Shown in pieces: positions 32,264 to 44,593 of a stretch of DNA of 64,000 bases; within the stretch, counting starts at the first letter, position 1, and every line of letters starts with the position of its first letter. Below the pieces are notes generated by a model. That model searched no databases, was not told the origin of the DNA, and saw only the letters and a list, made by a program, of their open reading frames with translations. Origin of the DNA: Mycoplasma iguanae (GTDB lineage: Bacteria > Bacillota_I > Bacilli_A > Mycoplasmatales > Metamycoplasmataceae); NCBI RefSeq assembly GCF_024722375.1, contig NZ_CP102734.1, forward strand, positions 62,001 through 126,000. Direction: 5' to 3'. Made by a program: the position numbers and the translations under genes.

Positions 32264-32996
32264 ATATATTTATATAGTAGCAACTCCCATTGGTAACCTC
32301 AAAGACATTACTTTAAGAGCAATTGAAATTTTAAAAGAAGTTGATTACATCGCTGCAGAAGACACTAGAACAAGTCAAAAATTATTAAATCATTATCAAA
32401 TTAAAAAACCATTAATTTCATTACATAAATTTAATGAACAAAAAGCAGCACAAAAAATTATTGACTTAGTAGAAGAAGGTAATGATTTGGCACTAATTTC
32501 TGATGCAGGAACACCTTTAATTTCTGACCCTGGAAATCTTTTAATTAAATTAGCGCGAGAAAATAATATTGAAATCCGTTCTATTCCGGGTCCTTCAGCT
32601 TTAACAAGTATAATTGCACTTTCGGGATTTTCAACCCCGATAACTTTTTTAGGTTTTTTAAAAGATAAAACAGGTCAAAGACAAAAACAAATTGCCTCAC
32701 TGATTGAAGGAACTTATGTAATTTATGTAGCTCCTCATAAATTACGAAGTACTTTAGAAGATGTTGTAAATTTTTTAAATCCTAATTTACAACATCAGAT
32801 TTTTTTAGCTAAGGAGTTAACTAAAAAATTTGAAAAACATTATTTTGGTAATGCTCATGATATTTTATTACAGCTTCCTGAAAACATCAAAGGTGAATAT
32901 AGCTTAGCGATTTTTGTTTATCAAAACAAAATCACAAAAGAAAAAAATAATAAATACTCAAAATATTCAAAAAATGTTTTGAAGGAATATAATTAG
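32253..32996 (+). CDS. rsmI: 16S rRNA (cytidine1402-2'-O)-methyltransferase
   Basis: Methylates the ribose of C1402 in the decoding centre. 247 residues. IYIVATPIGNLKDITLRA, EDTRTSQKLLNHYQI, SDAGTPLISDPG and IPGPSALTSIIALSGFS are the standard RsmI/tetrapyrrole-methylase motifs in order. No TGA codon occurs. The tail is Lys- and Asn-rich. Confidence 0.95.
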   Translation: MQNKYIYIVATPIGNLKDITLRAIEILKEVDYIAAEDTRTSQKLLNHYQIKKPLISLHKFNEQKAAQKIIDLVEEGNDLALISDAGTPLISDPGNLLIKLARENNIEIRSIPGPSALTSIIALSGFSTPITFLGFLKDKTGQRQKQIASLIEGTYVIYVAPHKLRSTLEDVVNFLNPNLQHQIFLAKELTKKFEKHYFGNAHDILLQLPENIKGEYSLAIFVYQNKITKEKNNKYSKYSKNVLKEYN

Positions 32997-33002
32997 TTAA
33001 CT

Positions 33003-33809
33003 ATGCCGATATTAAAAAAAGAAATTAAGATTTTATTCATAGGCGATGTTTTTGGAAAACCAGGAATTTTAGAAGTTAGTAAACAACTAAAAAATTTAAA
33101 GGCAAAATATCCTTATGACTTTGTAATTATTCAAGCAGAAAATGTCTCAGGACGTAAAGGCTTAAATAAAACTGATTATGAAACTTTAAAAAAAGCCGGA
33201 GTAAATGTTTTTACTTTAGGAAATCATGTTTGATCAAAAGAGGATATCAAACTTATTATCAATAATGAAGATGTTATTCGTCCTGCTAATATTGATAAAA
33301 GTTATGCCGGAGAAGGAAGTAGGTTATTTGATATTAATGGAGTAAAACTAAGAGTTACTTCATTAATGGGAATCGTTTTTAATCGTCTTTTACCACCTTG
33401 AGGTGAAGAATATGCTAATTCATTTTTTGATACAATGGACCAAATTCTTATGAATGATGATTCTGATTTTCATATTATTGATTTTCATGCTGAAACAACC
33501 AGTGAAAAAAATGTGTTAGGAATTTATTTAGATGGCAAAGTTTCAGCAGTTTTAGGTACCCATACTCATGTGCAAACAAATGATGCCCGCATTTTGGAAA
33601 AAGGCACAGCTTTTATAACTGACGTAGGAATGACAGGTCCTAGTAATTCAGCAATTGGTGCAAATTATGAAGAAGTTTATCAAAAAATGCGCTATAACAC
33701 GCCCATCAGATTTAAAGTTTCTGATAATAAAGCGCAATTTAATGCAGTATTTCTTAAATTAAGAAAAAATAAAAAACATAAAATTCAACCCATTAATATT
33801 CTAGATTAG
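33003..33809 (+). CDS. ymdB: YmdB-type metallophosphoesterase
   Basis: TIGR00282/YmdB family; the Bacillus member hydrolyses 2',3'-cyclic nucleotides and affects developmental decisions. 268 residues. FIGDVFGKPG gives the first metal site, with QAENVSGRKGL, LGNHVW, IDFHAETTSEK and LGTHTHVQTNDARI, all family metal or active-site motifs. Two TGA codons are Trp. Starts 6 nt after rsmI and ends the dnaX-to-ymdB run. Confidence 0.93.
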
Positions 33810-33830
33810 TTCCAAAACAATAAAAAAAAT

Positions 33831-33860
33831 AAAAAATCCAAAGCAATTTGGATTTTTTTT
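33831..33860 (+). terminator. Terminator after ymdB
   Basis: AAAAAATCCAAA / TTTGGATTTTTT, 12-bp stem with a 4-nt loop and further T. Confidence 0.9.
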
Positions 33861-33870
33861 AAAAAAATAT

Positions 33871-33896
33871 TTGCTTTTTTAAAAAAATGTTGTAAT
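33871..33896 (+). promoter_or_regulatory. Possible promoter ahead of the CIRCE-like repeat
   Basis: TTGCTT (33871-33876) and a TG-preceded TGTAAT (33891-33896). The 14-nt spacer is short, so the match is imperfect. The predicted transcript start falls at the left edge of the inverted repeat. Confidence 0.4.
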
Positions 33897-33900
33897 ATTT

Positions 33901-33940
33901 CTTAGCACCCAATGAAGGAAACGGGAAATTGAGTGCTAAG
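33901..33940. promoter_or_regulatory. CIRCE-like inverted repeat with long spacer
   Basis: CTTAGCACCCAAT (33901-33913) and ATTGAGTGCTAAG (33928-33940), inverted with one mismatch. The half-sites TTAGCACCC and GAGTGCTAA match the HrcA operator CIRCE (TTAGCACTC-N9-GAGTGCTAA) at 17 of 18 bases, but the spacing between them is 20 instead of 9. No coding region follows before 16S rRNA. Confidence 0.55.
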
Positions 33941-34007
33941 TAAAGAATTAAAAACATCATGAAAATTTAAAATTATTAAAAAAAAGTTTAGTGATTTTTA
34001 AAAAAGG

Positions 34008-34015
34008 TGTATAAT
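34008..34015 (+). promoter_or_regulatory. rRNA operon promoter
   Basis: TGTATAAT, with a perfect -10 TATAAT at 34010-34015, about 100 nt before the 16S start. The 33941-34007 stretch is A/T-rich and holds no gene. Confidence 0.6.
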
Positions 34016-34080
34016 TCTCCTTGCTCAATGTTTGAAGTAGCTTAAAAAAGCAACTCTAAACATAGCTAAAATAGATCTTT

Positions 34081-34098
34081 CAAAACTGGATACAAGAA
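34081..34098 (+). other. 16S processing stem, 5' arm
   Basis: The 18 bases at 34081-34098 are an exact reverse complement of those at 35762-35779, forming the long stem around 16S that RNase III normally cuts. Just before it, TAGATCTTTCAAAAC resembles a boxA antitermination site. Confidence 0.8.
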
Positions 34099-34116
34099 CC
34101 ATAACATGAATCAATT

Positions 34117-35650
<1,534 letters not shown>

Positions 35651-36004
35651 ACGGAGTACATATATTTATCCTAAGTGATAAATTCATCTTTGGCTGTAAA
35701 ATCCTTTAAAATCAATAAATTATTTTAAAGGCGTGTTATGTTGTGTATAAGCCAGCAAATATTCTTGTATCCAGTTTTGAGAGCTCTATGTTCTCAAAAA
35801 ATAGTTCTTTGAAAACTGAATAGCAAAATACCAATGAAATGAAAATTTCATAATATTTTAACGAAAACGACATCAAATATTTTTATTAATATTTGATAAC
35901 CGAGGTAAAAAAAGAAATTTTTTTACAACCAAATTGATCAAAATTAAATTGCTTAGATATACAAATCTAAAACAATAGGCTTAAAAAAATAAAGTTATTG
36001 GCTT
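35651..36004 (+). other. 16S-23S spacer without tRNA
   Basis: 354 nt. Contains a hairpin CCTTTAAAAT/ATTTTAAAGG (35703-35731), the 16S 3' stem arm (35762-35779), and a boxA-like TAGTTCTTTGAAAAC that overlaps the 23S 5' stem arm (35805-35827). That arm pairs with 38958-38980 with a single mismatch. No tRNA cloverleaf is visible. Confidence 0.85.
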
Positions 36005-38939
<2,935 letters not shown>

Positions 38940-38957
38940 CTTGACGCATTAAATTAA

Positions 38958-38980
38958 TTTGCTATTCAGTTTTGAAAGAA
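38958..38980 (+). other. 23S processing stem, 3' arm
   Basis: Reverse complement of 35805-35827 with one mismatch. A decayed version of this arm reappears at about 41271-41286. Confidence 0.8.
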
Positions 38981-39000
38981 ACTATTTTTAATATTTTTTA

Positions 39001-39058
39001 AATTAACAAATCTATTGATGAGATTTGTTAATTTATCTTTTTTTTTTTTTTTTTTTTT
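39001..39058 (+). terminator. rRNA operon terminator with T21 tail
   Basis: AATTAACAAATCT (39001-39013) pairs with AGATTTGTTAATT (39021-39033); after TATC comes an uninterrupted run of 21 T (39038-39058). Confidence 0.85.
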
Positions 39059-39068
39059 AATTTATAAT
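39038..39068 (+). promoter_or_regulatory. Promoter with T21 homopolymer spacer
   Basis: T21 (39038-39058), then AATT and TATAAT (39063-39068). Any -35 element would lie inside or just above the T run, so its spacing from the -10 box changes when the run gains or loses bases. The layout resembles the phase-variable vlp promoters of Mycoplasma hyorhinis, which have a homopolymer next to the -10 box. Confidence 0.6.
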
Positions 39069-39074
39069 TACTTT

Positions 39075-39106
39075 AAGGTTTATCTTTTCTTAAAAGAATA
39101 AACCTT
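39075..39106 (+). other. 5' UTR hairpin
   Basis: AAGGTTTAT-CTTTT pairs with AAAAG-A-ATAAACCTT, a stem of about 14 bp with one bulge, between the promoter and the GGAGG ribosome site. It has no T tail, so it is more likely an mRNA-stability or translation element than a terminator. Confidence 0.5.
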
Positions 39107-39131
39107 AATTTATAAATGGAGGTATTTTAAT

Positions 39132-39800
39132 ATGAAAAAGAAATTAGCATATTTTAGTGGTCCAGTTATAATGGGTTTAACAACTTTGGTACCTTTAACC
39201 ACAATATCTGCTAAAACAAATGAAAAAAGTGATGATTTCAAAGTAAATTTAATGGCAGAAAAACAAAGTTTTTCTGAATCTAATAATCAAGAAGATTTAC
39301 TTGTTAAAAAATTAGCTGTATTTATGAATAAATATGGAAATAGAAGTGAAAATGACTATTTTACTAATCAAGAAAAACAAGAAATTTTAAACATGAAAAA
39401 AGAACTTTATAATCATGTAGGATTACCATTCAGACAAAGCAGAGCATGAGGTGAGTGATGAGGAGCTAATTTATGAGTAAATCTAACTGTTTCTGAAACT
39501 AATTGATGAATCAAAAAATTATCTAATATTCAAATTTTAGCTGATAGTACAAGTATTTTAACAGAATTAGTAGATGAAGGAGCAGGATTCATTGCAGAAG
39601 TAGAATATCCCTTTTCTTCTAAAACAGCAAAAATGATACAAATTATAGCTAAAACTGTAGGATTATTATCAAATTATTTTAATGCCAATTACTTAAATAG
39701 TATAAGAAATCATGATTATAATATTTCTATTTCATACAGATTTACTTTTGGTTTTATTCCTTCAGGTGTTTTTAAAGGTTACAAACATATAGGAAGTTAA
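39132..39800 (+). CDS. Secreted Trp-rich protein, candidate effector or bacteriocin-like
   Basis: 222 residues; GGAGG 10 nt before ATG 39132. A clear Sec signal occupies residues 1-27 (basic MKKK, hydrophobic core, cut near ISA-K), and no lipobox is present. Residues 28-100 are charged and may form a propeptide. The mature part starts with a Trp cluster (WGEWWGANLW, then NWW), every one encoded by TGA. A Gly-, Ala- and Ile-rich stretch follows, and the end reads FTFGFIPSGVFKGYKHIGS. No family recognised. A single-domain secreted protein followed by two small membrane proteins is the layout of a secreted toxin with immunity genes; this is inference only. Confidence 0.72.
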
Positions 39801-39801
39801 T

Positions 39802-40494
39802 ATGAATAAAAAGCAAAAATTTAAAAAATATCCAATAATAAATTGAATTATATTTTCACCAATTTTAATCATAGCATCTGTTTTACTATTTTTACCATTT
39901 CATGACTTTAGAAATTTTTATTATTTACTTTTAATTTATCATTTTAATATTTTTCTTATAGTAATATCTAGTTTTTTACTATTAGTTAATGCTTTTGCTT
40001 TAAATTATGAACTTGGAAAATTTAATTTAAATAGATTACAAAAGTCATTAATAATTATTTTTCCTCTTTTATTGATAATAAAAAGACCAGAAAAAATTAA
40101 TCTTTCAGAAGATAGTGAATTTCAAAATGATAAAAATATTGATGTTGATATTCTAAAAAAAGAAATTATTAATACTCACATTCAAAAAAATAATTGAATT
40201 TTGTCTTGATTTTTATATCCATGATTTTTTGCTGCATTAGTAACAACTATTTTTGCCATGATGGAAATTACAACCGGTGTATTAGATAATGACTATAAGG
40301 GAGCAATGTTTGCGATATCTCTCTCATGACAATTTTTCAATGGTGTTTCACTTCTAATATCTTTCGTTTTTATAGTAATGTTTTTCATAAAAAATTTAGC
40401 TAATCAGTGAACCCGAAAATATCCTTGATATCAAAGAATTTTTATTCTTATATTTCCATTCTTAGTTTACCCATTACTTTATGTTAAAAAATAA
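39802..40494 (+). CDS. Island membrane protein, copy 1
   Basis: 230 residues, starting 1 nt after the secreted gene, so the two are co-transcribed. Four hydrophobic segments lie at about residues 12-32, 45-68, 130-155 and 165-195, with a basic cytoplasmic-type loop between the second and third. Shared with the 41350 protein: KKYPI near the start, KNNWILSWFLYPWFFAAL in the middle, FFIKNLANQ and FPFLVYPLLY at the end. No known family recognised. The pairing with a secreted protein suggests immunity, export or anchoring (inference). Confidence 0.75.
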
Positions 40495-40535
40495 AAATGA
40501 TCTTTAAAAATTCTTAAAGATCATTTTTATTTTTT
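40493..40535 (+). terminator. Terminator after island membrane gene 1
   Basis: AAAAATGATCTTTAA (40493-40507) pairs with TTAAAGATCATTTTT (40514-40528); T run follows. Confidence 0.85.
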
Positions 40536-40570
40536 AAATAATATTTTTTGGAAAATCAATTTCGAAATAT

Positions 40571-40595
40571 TATAATTTATTACAAAAATTATAAT
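40571..40595 (+). promoter_or_regulatory. Two -10 boxes ahead of the small membrane gene
   Basis: Perfect TATAAT at 40571-40576 and 40590-40595; either could serve the gene at 40607. Confidence 0.5.
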
Positions 40596-40606
40596 AAAGG
40601 AATTTA

Positions 40607-40942
40607 ATGAAATCAATTTTTCAAAATAAAAAAGCAAAGTTATCAAAACTATTAAAACATTTTATTTTGCATTTATTAATTAATTATTTACTATTGGGTT
40701 TTTGATTTAGCACATGATTGGGAATAAAATTGTATTTATCATCCAGCGATATTATTGTAGAAAATTATGCTAATTTAGTTTTATTTTATTTAGCTTATGC
40801 TTGTTTCCCAATTTTAATTGCTTATTTAAAAGTAAAATATAATTTCTATGGCTTTATTTATAATATTTTAATTATTTGATTAATTTGATTATTTATTATT
40901 TTTTATGTTCCTTTAGCAGTAATTTATTCAATCAGAATCTAA
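40607..40942 (+). CDS. Small three-helix membrane protein
   Basis: 111 residues; AAAGGAA precedes the ATG. The N terminus is basic (KKAKLSKLLKH), with hydrophobic segments at about 19-42, 52-74 and 82-106. Four TGA codons are Trp. No family recognised. It exists only in unit 1; unit 2 keeps just a trace of its 3' end (the ATCAGAAT stretch before the second ATATGCAA hairpin). Confidence 0.7.
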
Positions 40943-40966
40943 ATATGCAATTTTGCATATTTTTTA
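40941..40966 (+). terminator. ATATGCAA hairpin terminator, copy 1
   Basis: AAATATGCAA-TT-TTGCATATTTTTT overlapping the stop codon of the small membrane gene. Nearly identical to copy 2 at 42106. Confidence 0.8.
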
Positions 40967-40981
40967 AATGGAATCTAATTA

Positions 40982-41100
40982 AATGTTTTATTATATAAAC
41001 TATGATAGATTAGTGGTTAATATTGAGTCTATTCAAAAAACAAATAAAGCAACAAATAATAAAAAATTAGAACTTTTAATTTTAAATAAGTTGATATGAT
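40982..41100 (+). pseudogene. Degenerate copy of the S10 leader and rpsJ 5' end
   Basis: Matches the true leader and gene start at 42207-42378: TTTTATTA...ACTATGATA, then TTAAT(A/G)TTGAGTCT(A/G)TTCAAAA, and AAAAAATTAGA plus CTTTT(A/G)ATTTTAAAT from rpsJ. The CGACA/TGTCG part of the leader is deleted, and the ribosome site and start codon are lost, so nothing here can make S10. No TATAAT precedes it. Confidence 0.78.
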
Positions 41101-41111
41101 TTGTTTCTTAG

Positions 41112-41286
41112 TTGGAAGTATCTAAACGAGAACTAATTTAAGATGAATCTTTCTTGAAATTCTTTATAAACAAGTTTTGTAATGATAGTAATCTCTTACT
41201 AATTAATGATAATAAATTGATAGCTTTAATAGCTAGATTTTTCAAGTTATTTATTTTAATGCATTAAATTAATTTGTTATTCAGTT
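41112..41286 (+). pseudogene. Degenerate copy of the 23S rRNA 3' end
   Basis: Aligns with 38772-38973. Shared runs include AAGATGAAT, TTGAAATTC, ATAAATTGATAG, TTTAATAGCTAGATTTT, AAGTTATTTA and GCATTAAATTAATTTG, the last lying outside the mature 23S, so the processing-stem arm was copied too. Numerous substitutions have removed G and C, consistent with decay towards AT. Confidence 0.85.
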
Positions 41287-41291
41287 ATAAT
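41286..41291 (+). promoter_or_regulatory. Promoter box of island membrane gene 2
   Basis: TATAAT exactly where the decayed 23S stem arm changes from CAGTTTTGAAAG to CAGTTATAAT. Confidence 0.45.
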
Positions 41292-41349
41292 ATTTTTAGT
41301 TTTTATATTTTGATACAAAAATTAAAAAAAAGAATAAAAAGGAAAATTT

Positions 41350-42021
41350 ATGGGAAAAATAATGATAAAAAAATTTAATAAAAATTATCCAATAGTTATT
41401 TGATCTATATCAGCATTACTTTTAATAGTTAGTTCTTTTTTATTATTTTTTTCTTTTTATTCATGACCTAATAATCTAATTATAGGTTATTTATTCTATG
41501 TATGAATAATTGTCTTGACATCGTTTTTATTGATGGTCAATATTTTTGCATTACATTCAGAACTTAAATCCTTTGATATAACTAAAAGTAAAAAAATCCT
41601 TTTATTTTTTTTACCGCCTTTATTAAAAAAAGAAAAACTGCAATTGAAAGATAATAATTTATTAGATAAAAAACTAACATGAAAAGAAGTAAAAAGTCAA
41701 AGTATGAAAAAAAATAATTGAATTATTTCTTGAATTATTTATCCTTGATTTTTTGCATCATTAATTTCTAGCATTACTGGTACATTAATGATGTTATCAA
41801 TTAACATCAAAGATTTTTATGGATCATTGATGTTATCATTTACTATTATTTGATCAATGTTAAACGGATTTTTCTTGTTTCTTTTAATCATTATGATGAT
41901 TTTATTTTTTGTAAAAAATTGAGCTAATCAAGTAAATGAAAAATACCCTTTAAGTAAAAAAAATCTTGCAATACTATTTCCATTTGCAGTTTATCCATCA
42001 TTATATAAATGAAAAGAGTAA
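41350..42021 (+). CDS. Island membrane protein, copy 2
   Basis: 223 residues. AAAAAGGAAAA precedes ATG 41350; an in-frame ATG at 41362 is a possible alternative. Hydrophobic segments fall at the same places as in the 39802 protein, and the shared motifs are KNYPI, KKNNWIISWIIYPWFFASL, FFVKNWANQV-NEKYP and FPFAVYPSLY. Paralogue by tandem duplication. It stands alone here, without the secreted partner. Function unknown. Confidence 0.75.
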
Positions 42022-42105
42022 TTTAAAGTTTGATAAAGAACATTTGATTTTTTTATTCTTATATTTATTTATTAATTAGAAACTTACTGAATCAGAATTC
42101 ATTAA

Positions 42106-42132
42106 AAATATGCAATTTTGCATATTTTTTTA
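42106..42132 (+). terminator. ATATGCAA hairpin terminator, copy 2
   Basis: Same hairpin as at 40941 with T7. It stands 85 nt from the membrane gene; the stretch 42022-42105 holds no gene, only a remnant matching the 3' end of the small membrane gene. Confidence 0.8.
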
Positions 42133-42194
42133 ATATAAAAATTAAATTTAGAGTATTTATAATAAAAAAATATTTGTTATTTTTTTAAATGTAG

Positions 42195-42200
42195 TATAAT
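42195..42200 (+). promoter_or_regulatory. S10 operon promoter
   Basis: TATAAT with TTGTTA (42174-42179) 15 nt upstream. Confidence 0.6.
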
Positions 42201-42206
42201 TCAAAA

Positions 42207-42321
42207 GCATTTTATTACATAGACTATGATACATTAGGTTGCGACACTCCGAGATTAGTTGTTAACGGTATGTCGGTTATTAATGTTGAGTCTGTTCAAA
42301 AGATGAACAAAGGAGACAACA
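42207..42321 (+). promoter_or_regulatory. S10 operon leader RNA
   Basis: About 115 nt. CGACA (42242-42246) can pair with TGTCG (42271-42275), and TGTTC (42293-42297) with GAACA just before AGGAGAC, which would place the ribosome site beside a stem. Possible L4-type or other autoregulatory leader; no known consensus identified. Confidence 0.45.
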
Positions 42322-42627
42322 ATGAAAAAATTAGAGATAAAAATTAGAGCTTTTGATTTTAAATTAGTTGATGAAGCTGCTCTAAAAATTCTTTTAGTAA
42401 TAAGAGAGAGTGGTTTAAAAGTAAGTGGGCCAGTTCCTCTACCAACTAAAAGAGAAATTTTTACAATTTTAAGATCAGTTCATGTTAATAAAAAATCACG
42501 TGAACAATTTGAAAGTAGAACACACAAAAGATTAATAGTGGTTCACAAACCAACAGATGCATTAGTAGATAAAATTAAGCGTACAGATTTACCAAGTGGT
42601 GTTGAAATTTCTGTAGCAGTGAAATAG
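42322..42627 (+). CDS. rpsJ: 30S ribosomal protein S10
   Basis: 101 residues. [20 protein letters not shown] and [19 protein letters not shown] are S10 signatures. AGGAGAC precedes the ATG. First gene of the S10-spc-alpha operon. A dead copy of its 5' end lies 1.2 kb upstream. Confidence 0.97.
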   Translation: MKKLEIKIRAFDFKLVDEAALKILLVIRESGLKVSGPVPLPTKREIFTILRSVHVNKKSREQFESRTHKRLIVVHKPTDALVDKIKRTDLPSGVEISVAVK

Positions 42628-42637
42628 AAAGGGAAAT

Positions 42638-43444
42638 ATGAAAGGAATCTTAGGAAAAAAGATTGGGATGACTCAAGTTTATTCTGATCACGGAATTATT
42701 ATTCCAGTAACTGTAATTGAAGTTCAACCAAATGTTGTAACTCAAGTTTTAACTAAAGAAAAAAACGGTTACGTAGCTACCCAATTAGGTCTTGAAGATT
42801 TAAGAAAATCAAGACAATCAAAACCAAGAATCGGTCACTTCAATAAATCAAATACAGTACCTAAGCGCTTCGTTAAAGAAATTAGAGAAATGCAAGGTTA
42901 TGAATTAGGTCAAACAGTTGACTCATCAATTTTTTCTGCTGGAGAATTAGTTGATGTTACTGGAACATCTAAAGGTAAAGGTTTTGCGGGAACAATTAAA
43001 AGACATAACCAAGCAATTGGACCTAAATCACATGGTGGAGGTGGTGGGTCTAAAGCACTTAGACAAACTGGTTCACTTGGAGATATTTCAGGTAATAAAG
43101 TTGTTAAAGGTATGACAATGCCTGGGCAAATGGGAAATGTACAAAAAACAGTACAAAACTTAGAAGTTATTAGAGTTGATTTAAAAAATAACTTACTTTT
43201 AGTTAAGGGATCAGTACCTGGAGCTAATAAATCATTTTTAGTTATTAAAGAATCAGTTAAAGGTCTTCCAACTAAAGAATCAGTTACACTAGTTAACATT
43301 GCTGAAGAAATAGAAAAAAATCATTTATTAGAAAAATCTAAAAAATTACATTTAGATTTAAGCTCAGATATGAGTTTAGCAGAAATGCAAAAATTAGTTT
43401 CAGAAGCAGAAACTAAATTAGAAGAAGCAAAGGATGGTAAATAG
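42638..43444 (+). CDS. rplC: 50S ribosomal protein L3 with C-terminal extension
   Basis: 268 residues. [15 protein letters not shown], then [19 protein letters not shown] and [19 protein letters not shown] are L3 landmarks. The usual protein is near 210 residues; the last 55 or so here are charged and probably helical (rich in Lys, Glu and Leu). AAAGGGAA precedes the ATG. Confidence 0.96.
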   Translation: MKGILGKKIGMTQVYSDHGIIIPVTVIEVQPNVVTQVLTKEKNGYVATQLGLEDLRKSRQSKPRIGHFNKSNTVPKRFVKEIREMQGYELGQTVDSSIFSAGELVDVTGTSKGKGFAGTIKRHNQAIGPKSHGGGGGSKALRQTGSLGDISGNKVVKGMTMPGQMGNVQKTVQNLEVIRVDLKNNLLLVKGSVPGANKSFLVIKESVKGLPTKESVTLVNIAEEIEKNHLLEKSKKLHLDLSSDMSLAEMQKLVSEAETKLEEAKDGK

Positions 43445-43446
43445 TT

Positions 43447-44112
43447 ATGGCTAAAGATTTGCAATCAGTAGCAATTGAAAAAACACCAGTTGCAACTTCA
43501 AAAAATGTAGCTAAAGTAAAATTTAAACCTACAACTAAATTACCAGAAGCAGTATTTGGATTAGAACAAGTTTCATCACAAGCTATATTTGATGCAATTA
43601 TCGCAGAAAGAGCTTCAAGAAGACAAGGAACTCATAAAGTTAAAACTAGAGGTGAAGTTAGCGGTACAGGGAAAAAACCTTGAGCACAAAAAGGAACAGG
43701 TAAAGCTAGAACAGCTTCACTTAGAACACCAGTATTTGTCGGTGGAGGACGGGCATTTGGACCTACTGTAGAACGTAACTATACAATTAAAATTAATAAA
43801 AAAGTACGTAGACTAGCACTATTTTCAGCTTTAACAGAACTTGCAAAAGCAGAAGCTATTTTAGTAAAAGAAATTAAAGTTTCTAAAATTTCTACAAAAG
43901 AGCTTGTGTCTCAATTACAAGAAGAACAAATAGCAAGTTTAAGACATGTTTTATTAGTAACTTCTGATGAAAATACATTTAAATCAGCAAAAAACTTAAA
44001 AAATGTTATTACTACAAAAGTTAATTCACTTTCAGTTGAAGATTTAGTACTTGCAGATGTATTAGTAATTAGTGAGTCAGATATTAAAGTACTTGAAGGG
44101 TTGGTGAAATAA
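43447..44112 (+). CDS. rplD: 50S ribosomal protein L4
   Basis: 221 residues. The [22 protein letters not shown] loop that enters the peptide tunnel region is at about 70-92, with TGA as Trp. [10 protein letters not shown] follows. In many bacteria L4 is the operon repressor. Its stop overlaps the rplW start by one base. Confidence 0.96.
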
Positions 44113-44516
44113 TGAATGTTAATCAAGTTATTAAGCGCCCAATTCTAACAGAAAAAACTTATGAACAAATGCCTTTAGGTGTTTATACATTTGCCGTTGA
44201 CAAAAAAACTAATAAAGTTGAAGTTAAAAAAGCTGTGGAATTTATTTTTGATGTAAAAGTTGAATCTGTAAACATTTTTAATGTTGCAAAAAAACCTAAG
44301 AAATTAGGAAGATTCCAAGGATTCACAACCTCATATAAAAAAGCAATTGTTAAATTAGCAGAAGGTCATTCAATTCAATTATTTGAAGATGAAACAATCG
44401 AAACTAATGAAGAAAAGGCTACACCAAAAGCAGTTGAAGAGAAAAAACCTTCAGCAGCAGAAGAAAAAGCAGCAGCTAAAATTGCTGAAAAACTAGCAAA
44501 AGCAGAAGAAAAATAA
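44112..44516 (+). CDS. rplW: 50S ribosomal protein L23 with acidic-basic tail
   Basis: 134 residues; the core ([16 protein letters not shown] to about residue 97) is followed by an extra tail of about 35 residues rich in Glu, Lys and Ala. L23 lies at the tunnel exit and docks SRP and trigger factor. Followed by the largest gap within the operon (77 nt). Confidence 0.96.
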   Translation: MNVNQVIKRPILTEKTYEQMPLGVYTFAVDKKTNKVEVKKAVEFIFDVKVESVNIFNVAKKPKKLGRFQGFTTSYKKAIVKLAEGHSIQLFEDETIETNEEKATPKAVEEKKPSAAEEKAAAKIAEKLAKAEEK

Positions 44517-44593
44517 TTTTAAACAAAGCGGTATATACATTGCTTAGAAGATAAAGCCGCAAATATTTTTAAGCAAGAAAGGAAAAGAGCCAA

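Noticed and set aside
38990-42200. Mobile element or insertion sequence as the source of the island
   Set aside because: No transposase, integrase, terminal inverted repeats or target duplications; the rRNA and S10 copies are explained better by tandem duplication.
42910-43299. Minus-strand frame of 129 residues in rplC
   Set aside because: Shadow of L3; rich in Pro from the complement of Gly codons.
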